This document shows positions 25,759 through 34,697 of a stretch of 44,403 bases of DNA, one piece after another. The notes beneath the pieces are model-generated. The model was not told the origin of the DNA. It was given only the letters and a program-made list of their open reading frames with translations, and did no database searches. Where the stretch lies: the NCBI GenBank assembly GCA_964454305.1, contig CAYVXX010000009.1, positions 1-44,403 of the forward strand. Reading direction: 5' to 3'. The first letter of the stretch is position 1. Each line of letters starts with the position of its first letter. The position numbers and the translations under genes were made by a program. The DNA is from JAUSPI01 sp964454305. GTDB taxonomy: Bacteria > Desulfobacterota > Syntrophia > Syntrophales > JADFWA01.

Positions 25759-26511
25759 ATGGAGAAAATGATAAAGAGAACTGAGAAAGAACATGAATAT
25801 AAAGAAAAAAATGGGAAGTTTTTTTCTGAGGCAAGCGGTTCAATTTCAGACAAATTGAATAACTTTACGAGATTTGTTGATCGACAAACCCTTGCGACTT
25901 TTCTTTATAAATATGAATTATTCAAAAAAGTTTTAGATGTTCAGGGTTCAGTTCTTGAATTCGGAGTATTCCGTGGAGGAGGGAGTTTCGCCTTTGCACA
26001 TCTGAGTGCAATCCTAGAACCATACAATTATCAACGCAGAATAATTGGGTTTGATACTTTCGAGGGCTTTCCTGAGGTTTCTGAGATTGATACATTATCA
26101 AGTCCAGATCTTAGCCCACAAAAAGGAGATTTTGCTACGCATGATAAGTTTTATGAAGAATTGATGCAAAATATTGATCTGTTCAACATGAACCGATTCT
26201 TGAATAATGTTGAAAAACTAATGTTTGTTAAAGGCGATATCAATATCACCTTCCCCAGGTTTCTGGAAGAAAATAAACATGTTGTGGTCTCTATAGCATA
26301 TTTCGACTTGGATATTTACCTTCCAACTAAGAATACGTTGGAACTTATACTGTCTCGAATACCCAAGGGAGGAATTATTGCCTTTGATGAATTAAATAAC
26401 CCGGACTGGCCGGGAGAAACACAAGCAGTGATAGAAGCAGTAGGTATTAATAACCTTCGGTTGAAAAGGGCTACTTTCGAGCCATGCCGAAGTTATTGTG
26501 TAGTTGAATAA
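25759..26511 (+). CDS. TylF/MycF-family O-methyltransferase
   Basis: 250 residues from the ATG at 25759, five bases after a strong ggaggg; earlier TTG/GTG starts lack such a site. EFGVFRGGGSFAFAHL is the S-adenosylmethionine loop of the macrocin-O-methyltransferase family, IGFDTFEGFPE the acidic loop, and AYFDLDIYLPTKNTLEL the metal-binding and catalytic region. Members methylate sugar hydroxyls in polysaccharides and macrolides. It follows another methyltransferase and precedes a PIG-L deacetylase. Confidence 0.86.
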   Translation: MEKMIKRTEKEHEYKEKNGKFFSEASGSISDKLNNFTRFVDRQTLATFLYKYELFKKVLDVQGSVLEFGVFRGGGSFAFAHLSAILEPYNYQRRIIGFDTFEGFPEVSEIDTLSSPDLSPQKGDFATHDKFYEELMQNIDLFNMNRFLNNVEKLMFVKGDINITFPRFLEENKHVVVSIAYFDLDIYLPTKNTLELILSRIPKGGIIAFDELNNPDWPGETQAVIEAVGINNLRLKRATFEPCRSYCVVE

Positions 26512-26547
26512 TGATTGTACTTAAACAGAACGAGGTGGAATAATAAA

Positions 26548-27240
26548 TTGAAGAAAAAGCGGTCAATCCTTGTTGTTGCTGCACATCCTGACGACGAAGT
26601 CCTTGGTTGCGGTGGAACAATCGCCCGTTTGACCGAAGAAGGACATGATGTGTACGTGGCTATTCTGGGTGAAGGAATAACATCACGTTATGAAAAGAGT
26701 GAGCAAATCGATCAAGGAATAATAAAAGAGCTTCAAAACCAATCACGGCGGGCATCGAAGCTGTTGGGCGTAAAAGAGGTGTTTTTATACGATTTTCCCG
26801 ACAACCGGTTTGATACTGTTCCGCTACTTGATATTGTTAAAACAATTGAAAAATTGATAAATCGATTCCAACCGCAGATTGTCTATACACATCACGGAGG
26901 CGATCTTAACATCGATCATGTTATCACACATCGTGCCGTTATGACAGCCACCCGCCCAGTAGAAAACCGTCCTGTAAAAGAACTATATGCTTTCGAGGTG
27001 CCATCCTCAACCGAATGGGCCTTCGGCCACTTCAAGCCATCCTTCCAACCAAATGTGTTCATGGATATCAGCACTACATTGGAAACAAAAATCCAGGCAA
27101 TGCAGATTTATGAAAGCGAGGCACGCCCTTTTCCTCATCCCAGGTCTTCGCAGGCGCTTCGCGTTATTGCAGAGAAATGGGGAAGTAGTGTCAGTCTCCA
27201 TGCGGCTGAGGCATTTCAACTTATTCGAAGTATTATGTAA
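26548..27240 (+). CDS. PIG-L/LmbE-family N-deacetylase (second copy)
   Basis: 230 residues if started at the TTG at 26548, which lies 9 bases after gaggtgg; a TTG at 26515 would add 11 poorly conserved residues. VVAAHPDDEVLGCGGT is the zinc motif and GGDLNIDHVITHRAV the second metal site. It likely removes the N-acetyl group of a sugar in the aminotransferase, WbqC and methyltransferase cassette, exposing an amine. This copy differs in length and sequence from the one at 10576-11244, so it is not a recent duplicate. Confidence 0.82.
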   Translation: MKKKRSILVVAAHPDDEVLGCGGTIARLTEEGHDVYVAILGEGITSRYEKSEQIDQGIIKELQNQSRRASKLLGVKEVFLYDFPDNRFDTVPLLDIVKTIEKLINRFQPQIVYTHHGGDLNIDHVITHRAVMTATRPVENRPVKELYAFEVPSSTEWAFGHFKPSFQPNVFMDISTTLETKIQAMQIYESEARPFPHPRSSQALRVIAEKWGSSVSLHAAEAFQLIRSIM

Positions 27241-27257
27241 ATCAAAGATACCGAGTC

Positions 27258-29192
27258 ATGAATTGTAAGAATTTATTAATTATCGAGCAATTGTCATTTA
27301 TGTCCCTAACATATGCTCTTTTATTTAGAATGCTGGGTTTTAAATCTATTTTTTTAAAAGTAAGTCGCAGATTAAAAAATGAAAAGTTTTTAAACTTATT
27401 AAGTGGCATAGATATTTCTATTGTAGATTATAGTAGTTTCAAATATTACGATTGGTCAAAACTCGTTTCATTGAGTACTCAACTAAGCAAAAATGTATAC
27501 TCGAAAATGTTTGATAATAATGAACTGAAAAAATATGAAACTTTTTTTCAGGAAGTGGAGGAAATAGATAAAAAACTAAAAGTTGTAATTATTAATATAT
27601 TAATTGGGATGTTTGGTGGTTTGGCTGAAGTTTTGATTTGTGCTGAGTATTACAAGAAAAAATTTAAGCTTATTCATATTTATACAAAAAACAATGGATT
27701 TGTTAGGATTGCACTTGGCGACGAAGAATATCAAAATATTAAAAACATATCCCCATCAGCCTTTTTCTATTTTCCTGTCATTTTCACATTGGCACGAAGA
27801 GCAGCCTCACTCGCTATCAAATACCTCCTACGTTTGTTTAAACGCAGTTACCTTTACGATAATAAAAATATGTTGAATGAACAAAAGCAAGATTTTTCAA
27901 AATATGAAGTGTTATATTTCCCACATCAGGGAGTGGCTTATGGCGATTTATTTCTTAAAGATCAATTTTATATGAGCGATTCATCTTGCCCATTCCATAG
28001 AAGAAACATTCTTCACATTGAATACCAGAAGCTGGCAGATGAAGAAACAAACAAGAATATCGTTTCATTTTACGAGGAGAATAATATCCCGTACTGTTAC
28101 ACCCCCGGTTTTAACCTATATGGTTTGAAAAACAGATTATTTCGTAATCTCAGTTACTTGTTAAACAGAAACATGTTTAGGAGAAATGGTAGTTTTTTGA
28201 AAGCGATTTTAGTGCTATACGTTTACAATCAATATAGTGGTTACTTTCGATTTTTATCGAAATTTAAGAATGCAAAAATAGCATTGGTCGGTTACGATAT
28301 ATTATTCCCCAAAGTTCTAAGTATGGCGCTTTCAGCAAAAGGCATTATAACTATCGCTACACAGGAGAGATTGGTGACGGGATATTATAATAACTTTAAT
28401 GTCATGCTTGATTATTACTTTGTGCTAAATGAGTCAATTAAGGACAGATTATATTCAAGCGAGGCCTCTTATGTGAAGACAGTGGTTCCAATTGGCCCCA
28501 TAAGGAGCGATTTGCTGAATGGATTTAAAAAAAAATCCTATGATTCTAAAATTGTAGATAAAAAAAAATATAAATTGGTTATCGCCTATGATTTCCATTC
28601 GGTAAAAGATTATTTTGAGGCCAACTCAAGTCAGGCTATTAATTGGGAAAACAATTTGCTTTTCTACAATGACTTAATAAAGTTGTCAAAAGATTTCCCA
28701 AATATTTATATTATTATCCGAGGAAAAAATGACGACTGGTGCTCTCTTCCTGCATTTTCAAAGGTATATGAAGAGATAATAAGTAGACCAACTATTGAGA
28801 TTAATAGAGATTATAGTGAAATGGATATTTCTTATAAGCTGGCATCGCAGGCTGATTTAATAATCGCCAAGCATACATCTATTGGCGACGAAGCTTTGGC
28901 CTGTGGAATCCCAGTGTTATTTCATGATTATTTGCAAAACATGAAACAAATGGTCTCATCGGTTTTTAATTATGATAACTATCCAGTATTTGTTTATTCA
29001 TATAGCGATCTCAAATCCAGGGTTCAAAGTATTATCAATGGTACCGACCCTTTAAACTCAGATTTATTGGGAAAAATGAAAAGGGATTTTTTTGCAATAC
29101 CCGAAAACGGAACAGTAAAAGAAAGACTGCATGCTGAGTTGACTAAAATATACTTGAATAAGATAAAAGAAGATAAAAATTGGCTCAGATAA
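27258..29192 (+). CDS. Large GT-B-like surface carbohydrate protein, unassigned
   Basis: 644 residues, AT-rich, without a signal peptide. The C-terminal third reads as a GT-B donor domain: YKLVIAYDFHSVKDYFEANS, then YIIIRGKNDDWCSL, and SQADLIIAKHTSIGDEALACGIPVLFHDY, the S/T-x-G-x-E-A loop seen in CDP-glycerol-transferase-like and capsule glycosyltransferases. LVGYDILFPKVLSMALSAKG is a middle domain. Short hydrophobic stretches near 105-125 and 170-195 may be membrane-associating. It sits between the modified-sugar cassette and the ABC flippase and is a candidate transferase for one of the CMP-sugars. I cannot assign a numbered GT family. Confidence 0.5.
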   Translation: MNCKNLLIIEQLSFMSLTYALLFRMLGFKSIFLKVSRRLKNEKFLNLLSGIDISIVDYSSFKYYDWSKLVSLSTQLSKNVYSKMFDNNELKKYETFFQEVEEIDKKLKVVIINILIGMFGGLAEVLICAEYYKKKFKLIHIYTKNNGFVRIALGDEEYQNIKNISPSAFFYFPVIFTLARRAASLAIKYLLRLFKRSYLYDNKNMLNEQKQDFSKYEVLYFPHQGVAYGDLFLKDQFYMSDSSCPFHRRNILHIEYQKLADEETNKNIVSFYEENNIPYCYTPGFNLYGLKNRLFRNLSYLLNRNMFRRNGSFLKAILVLYVYNQYSGYFRFLSKFKNAKIALVGYDILFPKVLSMALSAKGIITIATQERLVTGYYNNFNVMLDYYFVLNESIKDRLYSSEASYVKTVVPIGPIRSDLLNGFKKKSYDSKIVDKKKYKLVIAYDFHSVKDYFEANSSQAINWENNLLFYNDLIKLSKDFPNIYIIIRGKNDDWCSLPAFSKVYEEIISRPTIEINRDYSEMDISYKLASQADLIIAKHTSIGDEALACGIPVLFHDYLQNMKQMVSSVFNYDNYPVFVYSYSDLKSRVQSIINGTDPLNSDLLGKMKRDFFAIPENGTVKERLHAELTKIYLNKIKEDKNWLR

Positions 29193-29248
29193 GATGACAG
29201 GTTTTGTTGTGCGGTTTGGGCTTGGTATAGTTTCAAGGAATGTAACTT

Positions 29249-31054
29249 TTGAAAAACGATTTTAAAGTCATTTTTTGGTTTTTAAAACCTTATAAGCGTC
29301 AGGTATTCTTAATTTTCCTCTTCTTATTCATTTATTCCTTACTGGAAACCGCAAGTATAGGCGCTTTTTATCCTTTTATTAATAGTGTTCTATCTGGAAG
29401 CACTGGTGCAATAAACAGCGGGGGTAAGGTATTAGATTGCATCAACTCTGTTGTAAGATTACTACCGATTGAAGACAAGATTATAGCTGCAGGTATTTTT
29501 TTGCTCATATTGGTCACTGGAAGCAATCTGTTTGGCTTTTTTGCTGAAAGTGTTGCTACCTGGTATCGGTATAAACTTTTTGCCGATTTCTTGAATAGAG
29601 TGTATCGGAAGCTTATGAATAATCAACATCAATATTTTCTGGAGAAAAAACAGGGAGACTTATTATATGTCGGCATGAATGCATCTCAATCAGTTGGTGA
29701 AATGCTTCTTTATTTTCCTAAGGTCGGGATAGAGTTTTTTAGAATAATGGCAATAGCGGTGCTCCTAATTAGTATTTCTCTGAAAATAACCTTTCTGATA
29801 TTCATAATTGTCTTATTGTTTGGTCTGTTAATACACTATTTATCAGCGAAAGTCATCTATCCCATCGCTGTTGGACTTCAGAAGGCACAATCAGAGATAA
29901 CGTCCGTTTTTTCTGAATCAGTTGCAGGCATAAGACAGATAAAGACATTCGATAATTTTAAATATTGGTATAAACGCTTTAAAGATCAGACCTACAAAGG
30001 AAGAATGCTTTCAACAAAAAACATGGTTTGTAGCTATATCCCCGCAAAATTAGGTCAAATCATTGGAGTATTGTTTATTGTTTTGTCTATACTTTTTATA
30101 AAGCTGTATGATCCCATGCATTTTAAAACATTCCTTCCAATTATTGCTGTTTATGTCGTTGCATTGCAGAGATTGATGCCGTCGATATCCAACATCGGAA
30201 ATCACTGGATGGGATTGAAAGGGCTGGCTCCGCGATTAAGGCTGACATACGAAACACTGATAGATGAAAAATATTTGATAGATGAGGGGGAAAGACATTT
30301 TTCCGGTTTGAATAAGGAGATTAAACTGGAAAATGTTTCATTTTCGTTTCCAACTAAGGAGGATGTATTAAACAAAATAAATTTAAATATTTCGAAGGGT
30401 CAGACAGTAGCATTTGTTGGTGAATCTGGAGCTGGCAAATCTACCCTGGTTGATTTATTTACTCGCCTGAATAAACCAACAGAAGGAAATATATTTGTTG
30501 ATGGAATTGATTATACAGAACTTTATCTATCTGATTGGTTAAAACATATTGGGATGGTAAGTCAGGATACATTCATATTTCATGCATCCGTTAGAGAAAA
30601 TATAAAAATGGGGAAACTTGATGCAACTGAAGAAGAAATGATAAGGGCGGCAGAAATTGCTGATGCTCATAAATTCATAAAAGAAATGGTGGCAGGATAT
30701 GATACGATAGTAGGAGATCGTGGCCTAAAGCTTTCAGGAGGACAGAGACAGAGGATTGCAATTGCAAGGGCGGTTGTGAGGGAGCCGGAGATTTTGATTC
30801 TTGACGAGGCAACCAGTGCCTTAGACAATATTTCTGAAAAGATTGTGCAGGAGGCGATGATAAAAGCGGGGGAAAACAGAACCAATATTATTATTGCCCA
30901 TCGTCTTTCAACAATCGAACATGCGGATAACATAGTAGTTTTAAACAACGGGAAAATTGTAGAAGAAGGGCGGCATAAAGAATTGCTGGCGCGAAAAGGA
31001 TATTATTATAATCTATACCAGAGACAGAAAGAAGAAGAGGAAGAAACCATTTAG
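29249..31054 (+). CDS. ABC transporter, fused permease-ATPase (PglK/flippase-like)
   Basis: 601 residues starting at a TTG (29249) 8 bases after aaggaa. Residues 1-about 330 hold six membrane segments of an ABC exporter. The ATPase follows with VGESGAGKSTLVDLF (Walker A), KLSGGQRQRIAIARA (signature), EILILDEATSALD (Walker B) and IIAHRLSTI (switch His). Half-transporters of this kind in glycan loci flip undecaprenyl-diphosphate-linked oligosaccharides, like PglK. No separate Wzx-type flippase is visible in the window, so this is the best candidate for moving the repeat unit across the inner membrane. Confidence 0.9.
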   Translation: MKNDFKVIFWFLKPYKRQVFLIFLFLFIYSLLETASIGAFYPFINSVLSGSTGAINSGGKVLDCINSVVRLLPIEDKIIAAGIFLLILVTGSNLFGFFAESVATWYRYKLFADFLNRVYRKLMNNQHQYFLEKKQGDLLYVGMNASQSVGEMLLYFPKVGIEFFRIMAIAVLLISISLKITFLIFIIVLLFGLLIHYLSAKVIYPIAVGLQKAQSEITSVFSESVAGIRQIKTFDNFKYWYKRFKDQTYKGRMLSTKNMVCSYIPAKLGQIIGVLFIVLSILFIKLYDPMHFKTFLPIIAVYVVALQRLMPSISNIGNHWMGLKGLAPRLRLTYETLIDEKYLIDEGERHFSGLNKEIKLENVSFSFPTKEDVLNKINLNISKGQTVAFVGESGAGKSTLVDLFTRLNKPTEGNIFVDGIDYTELYLSDWLKHIGMVSQDTFIFHASVRENIKMGKLDATEEEMIRAAEIADAHKFIKEMVAGYDTIVGDRGLKLSGGQRQRIAIARAVVREPEILILDEATSALDNISEKIVQEAMIKAGENRTNIIIAHRLSTIEHADNIVVLNNGKIVEEGRHKELLARKGYYYNLYQRQKEEEEETI

Positions 31055-31170
31055 AAAGAATTCTTGGCCTAAACTCAACAATATGTGTGCGGCGTGTTTG
31101 AATTAGCTCTTCTTGTATTATTAGTGACTTAGCATCAAATTTGTTGGATAATTGTCAAGGAAGGTGGGCT

Positions 31171-32898
31171 ATGGAAAAGAAAGTAAAAATCTTAGACTGC
31201 ACTATTCGAGACGGTGGCTATTTAAATGATTGGCATTTCGATCTGAAATTAGCGAGGGAATTGTATCGGGCACATTCCAGATCGGGCGTAGATTTTGTGG
31301 AAATCGGGTTTAGAAGCACTGATAAGTACTTTGATCCCAAGCAATACGGTCCCTGGAGATTTACGCCGGAGACGTTGCTTTCCGAGGTTGTCAAGGGCAT
31401 ATCCGGGCCGGCTGTTTCGTTGATGGTGGATTTCGGAAAGGTTGATATTGAAGATATTCCTGACCGGAAAAACAGTATTGCAAGCATGTATAGGGTCGCG
31501 GTTCACAAAGATCAAGTCCTTCCTGCAATTGAGTTTTGCAATGTCATCGCTGATAAAGGTTACATAGCGTCCATCCAGCTCATGGGTATTGTGAGCTATA
31601 CTGAAGATGATTTTAATCAAATTCTTGGGGCATTAAAAGATTCAAAAATTGATTATGTGTATTTCGCGGACAGTTATGGTTCCTTGCTTCCCTCGGATAT
31701 TAAAGGCATTCTTGATCGATTGGCTATAACTGGAAAGAAGATAGGGTTTCATGCTCATAACAACCTGCAACTGGGTTTTGCGAATACTCTGGAGGCGATT
31801 AAGAGCGGCGTCGATATTGCAGATGGAACAGTATACGGAATGGGAAGAGGAGCCGGTAATCTGCCGATTGAAATCTTGCTGTCTCATCTTGAAAAGACCT
31901 CTGTCAAAAACAGCTATAATGTCCTCCCTGTTCTGGATATTATCGATCGTTATATGCTTGATCTTCATAAGGATTTAAAATGGGGGTATGATCTGCCGTA
32001 TATGTTGTCAGGCATGTTTGAAGTACATCCCTATTATTCAAAAACAATGGTGGATTATAGAGAATACAGCGTTGAAGACATCTTGAGAACTCTTGAAACG
32101 GTTAGAGAGATGAAGCCGATAGGATTCAAAAAATCGATATTGGATTCGATAATCCAGAGTGGTTTTGTGGGTATTCCGATTAGCCAAAAAGATAGTAAGT
32201 CAGACTTTGATTCGATTTCTGTGCAAGATTTGAGTGAATTTGGGCGGGTTCCATATCTTGATCGACATTCCGGCAGGGATTTCCTGGTGCTCGCCAACGG
32301 GCCCACATTGAAAGAAGAAAAAGAACAGATTGAAAAGTTTATCAAAAAATATAATCCGGTTGTTATTGGCGCCAATTATTTGGGAGAGTTGTTTATTCCT
32401 CATTATCACGCCTTTGGCAACAAAAAGAGGTTTATTGATTACGTTGATACCGTTGATGCCGGTTCCAATATTTTGATTTCCAATATCTTTTCAGATGAGT
32501 TTATAAAAAAATATACCAATCGTAAATACGAATTCATCCAGCACCTGCCCCAGTTGTCAACAGATTTTAATATATCAAACGGTGTGGTTATGACAAACTG
32601 CCGGACAATTTCCATATTGTCAGTAGCAGTGGCCATTGTTATGGGCGCTGAGCGAATTTTTATTGCCGGCATGGACGGGTACAAGCAGGTGGATAACTTT
32701 ATGAAAAAATCCGTCCATTTTTACAAAGAATCAGATGAAACCGAAGACTTTGAGATGTTAATGGAGAAGCACAACTGGAATGAACAGCTTTTAAAACAAA
32801 TCGATAATTATCTGGTTTCAAACAATAAAGATGGCCTTTGTATATTGACACCCACCAGCCATAAGGCTTTTTACAAAAGCATTGACAACTTTTTATAA
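31171..32898 (+). CDS. DRE-TIM (HMGL-like) aldolase fused to a DUF115-like domain
   Basis: 575 residues from the ATG at 31171, 5-6 bases after aaggaaggtgg. Residues 1-330 are an HMGL-like TIM barrel: ILDCTIRDGGYLNDW (DRE-TIM metal motif), GFHAHNNLQLGFAN with metal ligands H194 and H196, and DGTVYGMGRGAGN. This resembles 4-hydroxy-2-oxovalerate aldolases, which join pyruvate to an aldehyde. Residues about 370-575 form a second domain with FLVLANGPTLKEE, VVIGANYLGEL and AIVMGAERIFIAGMDGYKQ, reminiscent of DUF115/MAF-like or sialyltransferase-like Rossmann domains. It opens an unusual cassette ending in a KdsB-like enzyme. The substrate is unknown. Confidence 0.8.
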   Translation: MEKKVKILDCTIRDGGYLNDWHFDLKLARELYRAHSRSGVDFVEIGFRSTDKYFDPKQYGPWRFTPETLLSEVVKGISGPAVSLMVDFGKVDIEDIPDRKNSIASMYRVAVHKDQVLPAIEFCNVIADKGYIASIQLMGIVSYTEDDFNQILGALKDSKIDYVYFADSYGSLLPSDIKGILDRLAITGKKIGFHAHNNLQLGFANTLEAIKSGVDIADGTVYGMGRGAGNLPIEILLSHLEKTSVKNSYNVLPVLDIIDRYMLDLHKDLKWGYDLPYMLSGMFEVHPYYSKTMVDYREYSVEDILRTLETVREMKPIGFKKSILDSIIQSGFVGIPISQKDSKSDFDSISVQDLSEFGRVPYLDRHSGRDFLVLANGPTLKEEKEQIEKFIKKYNPVVIGANYLGELFIPHYHAFGNKKRFIDYVDTVDAGSNILISNIFSDEFIKKYTNRKYEFIQHLPQLSTDFNISNGVVMTNCRTISILSVAVAIVMGAERIFIAGMDGYKQVDNFMKKSVHFYKESDETEDFEMLMEKHNWNEQLLKQIDNYLVSNNKDGLCILTPTSHKAFYKSIDNFL

Positions 32899-32910
32899 TC
32901 TGGAGTGATA

Positions 32911-33918
32911 ATGATTAATAGATATACTGAACTGAAAAATATCCTAACACAAAGAAGATATTTTAAAGTTGTCTGTGGAGCAGGGAATGAGGATTCTGAA
33001 GAGGTGCATAAGCTTACATTGGTTTACACATTAGCAGGGGCTGTGGGCATTGATGTTTCAGCCAACGTGGAAGTTGTTGAAGCCGCTATGAAGGGGATTG
33101 ATCAAGCTTATAATCTGGCTGCTTTGATTAACAAAGAAATTAAAATCCGGCCATTTATTACTGTTAGCGTTGGGCTAAAAGGTGATCCGCATGTCCGCAA
33201 GGCCAAAATTGATGCGGAGAAGTGTTCTCAATGCGGTTTGTGCCTGGATGCCTGTGAACAAGATGCGATTGATGAGGATTTTAATATTGTGGATATTCGC
33301 TGTGTTGGCTGCGGAAAATGTGCAGAGGTATGTCAGTTTGAAGCGGTTACATTTTATACCAGGAAAGTGGATTTCAATGAAATACTTCCAAAATGCCTTG
33401 AGGCGGGGGCAGAAAACATTGAGCTTCATGCAATTATTGATGACGATGATTCTGTTATGTCTGATTGGCGTGTAATTGATGGTCTGGTTCAGAATAACTT
33501 TGTCAGTATGTGCCTGGACAGATCTCAACTGTCAGATAACCATTTAATCAACCGAATAAATGCTGTTTATGAAATTTCAGGGGAAAGAACGATTATACAG
33601 GCAGATGGCGCTCCGATGAGCGGTGGCAGTAATGATTTTAATACCACCCTGCAGGCGGCGGCTATTGCCGATATTATTCACAAGAGCAAAATACCCGTTA
33701 TGATTCTTGCCTCCGGTGGAACCAACAGCAAAACAGGGGAGCTGGCAAGGATGTGCAACGTTTCTTTAAATGGGGTGTCCATTGGCACTTTTGCAAGGAA
33801 GATTGTCCGTGATCTAATAACCAGCGAGGATTTTGAAACCGATCTAAGCCTGATAAAAAATGCTGTGGATATTGCAGAGAAGTTGGTTCAGGATAATTTG
33901 AGAGAAATTCAGGGGTAA
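32911..33918 (+). CDS. LdpA-like 4Fe-4S protein
   Basis: 335 residues from the ATG at 32911 (tggag 5 bases upstream). FKVVCGAGNEDSEEVHKL and VYTLAGAVGIDVSANVE open a TIM-barrel-like domain resembling cyanobacterial LdpA. Two full 4Fe-4S motifs follow: CSQCGLCLDAC (about 105-115) and CVGCGKCAEVC (about 131-141). The C-terminal half has IIQADGAPMSGGSNDF and MILASGGTNSKTGEL, phosphate-loop-like barrel segments. LdpA in cyanobacteria senses redox for the circadian clock; the role of homologues elsewhere is unknown. Its position between two aldolase genes suggests a redox or lyase step on a ketoacid or sugar. Confidence 0.78.
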   Translation: MINRYTELKNILTQRRYFKVVCGAGNEDSEEVHKLTLVYTLAGAVGIDVSANVEVVEAAMKGIDQAYNLAALINKEIKIRPFITVSVGLKGDPHVRKAKIDAEKCSQCGLCLDACEQDAIDEDFNIVDIRCVGCGKCAEVCQFEAVTFYTRKVDFNEILPKCLEAGAENIELHAIIDDDDSVMSDWRVIDGLVQNNFVSMCLDRSQLSDNHLINRINAVYEISGERTIIQADGAPMSGGSNDFNTTLQAAAIADIIHKSKIPVMILASGGTNSKTGELARMCNVSLNGVSIGTFARKIVRDLITSEDFETDLSLIKNAVDIAEKLVQDNLREIQG

Positions 33919-33926
33919 AGTCAACA

Positions 33927-34679
33927 ATGGCAGATATAAAAGTCGGGCGGGAAGTTATTAAGGATGTTCAGTTGGTAGTTTTTGATAAAGACGGCACGCT
34001 CACTGACCTTTACAAGTACTGGTCTTCTATGGTCAGATTCAGGGCTGATCTTATTTATCGGCGACTGCATCTTAAAGAAGCCGACAGCATGGCCATGCAG
34101 GAAGCCATGGGAGTGGACCTGCAAAGTTTCCGGCTAAAGCCGCAAGGCCCCGTGGGTTTGAAAAAAAGAGAAGTCGTTATGCAAACAGCCATAGATTATT
34201 TAGAGACTATAGGTTTTTCAGATACGAAACAACTCTGCACTGACGTTTTTGAGGAGGTAGACCGCCATTCCCTGAGCCATTTTGACTGCATAATCCGTCC
34301 CATCGAAGGATTATATCCTCTTTTCGATTTTCTTAAGAAAAACTCATGTAAAATTGCAATCGCGACGACAGACAGGACAGAAAGAGCCCAATTAGCTATG
34401 GAACATTTGAAGATAGCAGATCAGATTGATCTGATTGTGGGAGCTGATATGGTGTTAAATACCAAACCTGACCCGGAGATGGTGAACTTGATACTAAGCA
34501 AGTTAAATGTGCCGAGGGATAAGGCAATCATGGTTGGCGATGCCATGTCTGATGTCGAATTGGGCGTTAATGCAGGGCTAAAGGCATCTGTCGGGGTTTT
34601 AAGCGGGCTTGCCACAGAAGAAGAGTTAAGGGGCGTTACCAGGCATATTATTTCGTCAATTGCTGAAATTACTTTATAA
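33927..34679 (+). CDS. HAD-family phosphatase
   Basis: 250 residues. VVFDKDGTLTDLYKYW holds the DxD nucleophile pair (about 20-22), IAIATTDRTERAQLA motif II, KPDPEMVNLIL motif III and IMVGDAMSDVELGV motif IV. A long helical cap lies between motifs I and II, as in phosphoglycolate phosphatase-like enzymes. KdsC and KDN/sialate pathways need a HAD phosphatase to remove phosphate after the aldol step, so in this cassette it may dephosphorylate the aldolase product before CMP activation. This is inference from neighbourhood. Confidence 0.88.
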   Translation: MADIKVGREVIKDVQLVVFDKDGTLTDLYKYWSSMVRFRADLIYRRLHLKEADSMAMQEAMGVDLQSFRLKPQGPVGLKKREVVMQTAIDYLETIGFSDTKQLCTDVFEEVDRHSLSHFDCIIRPIEGLYPLFDFLKKNSCKIAIATTDRTERAQLAMEHLKIADQIDLIVGADMVLNTKPDPEMVNLILSKLNVPRDKAIMVGDAMSDVELGVNAGLKASVGVLSGLATEEELRGVTRHIISSIAEITL

Positions 34680-34697
34680 ATTTGGAAAGTATATAGT

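Noticed and set aside
31057..31066. Palindrome aagaattctt after the ABC transporter gene
   Set aside because: No loop and no T run, so not a terminator; a 10-base palindrome is expected by chance.
31098..31121. Promoter-like ttgaat and tattat before the aldolase gene
   Set aside because: The spacing of 12 bases is too short for a sigma-70 promoter.
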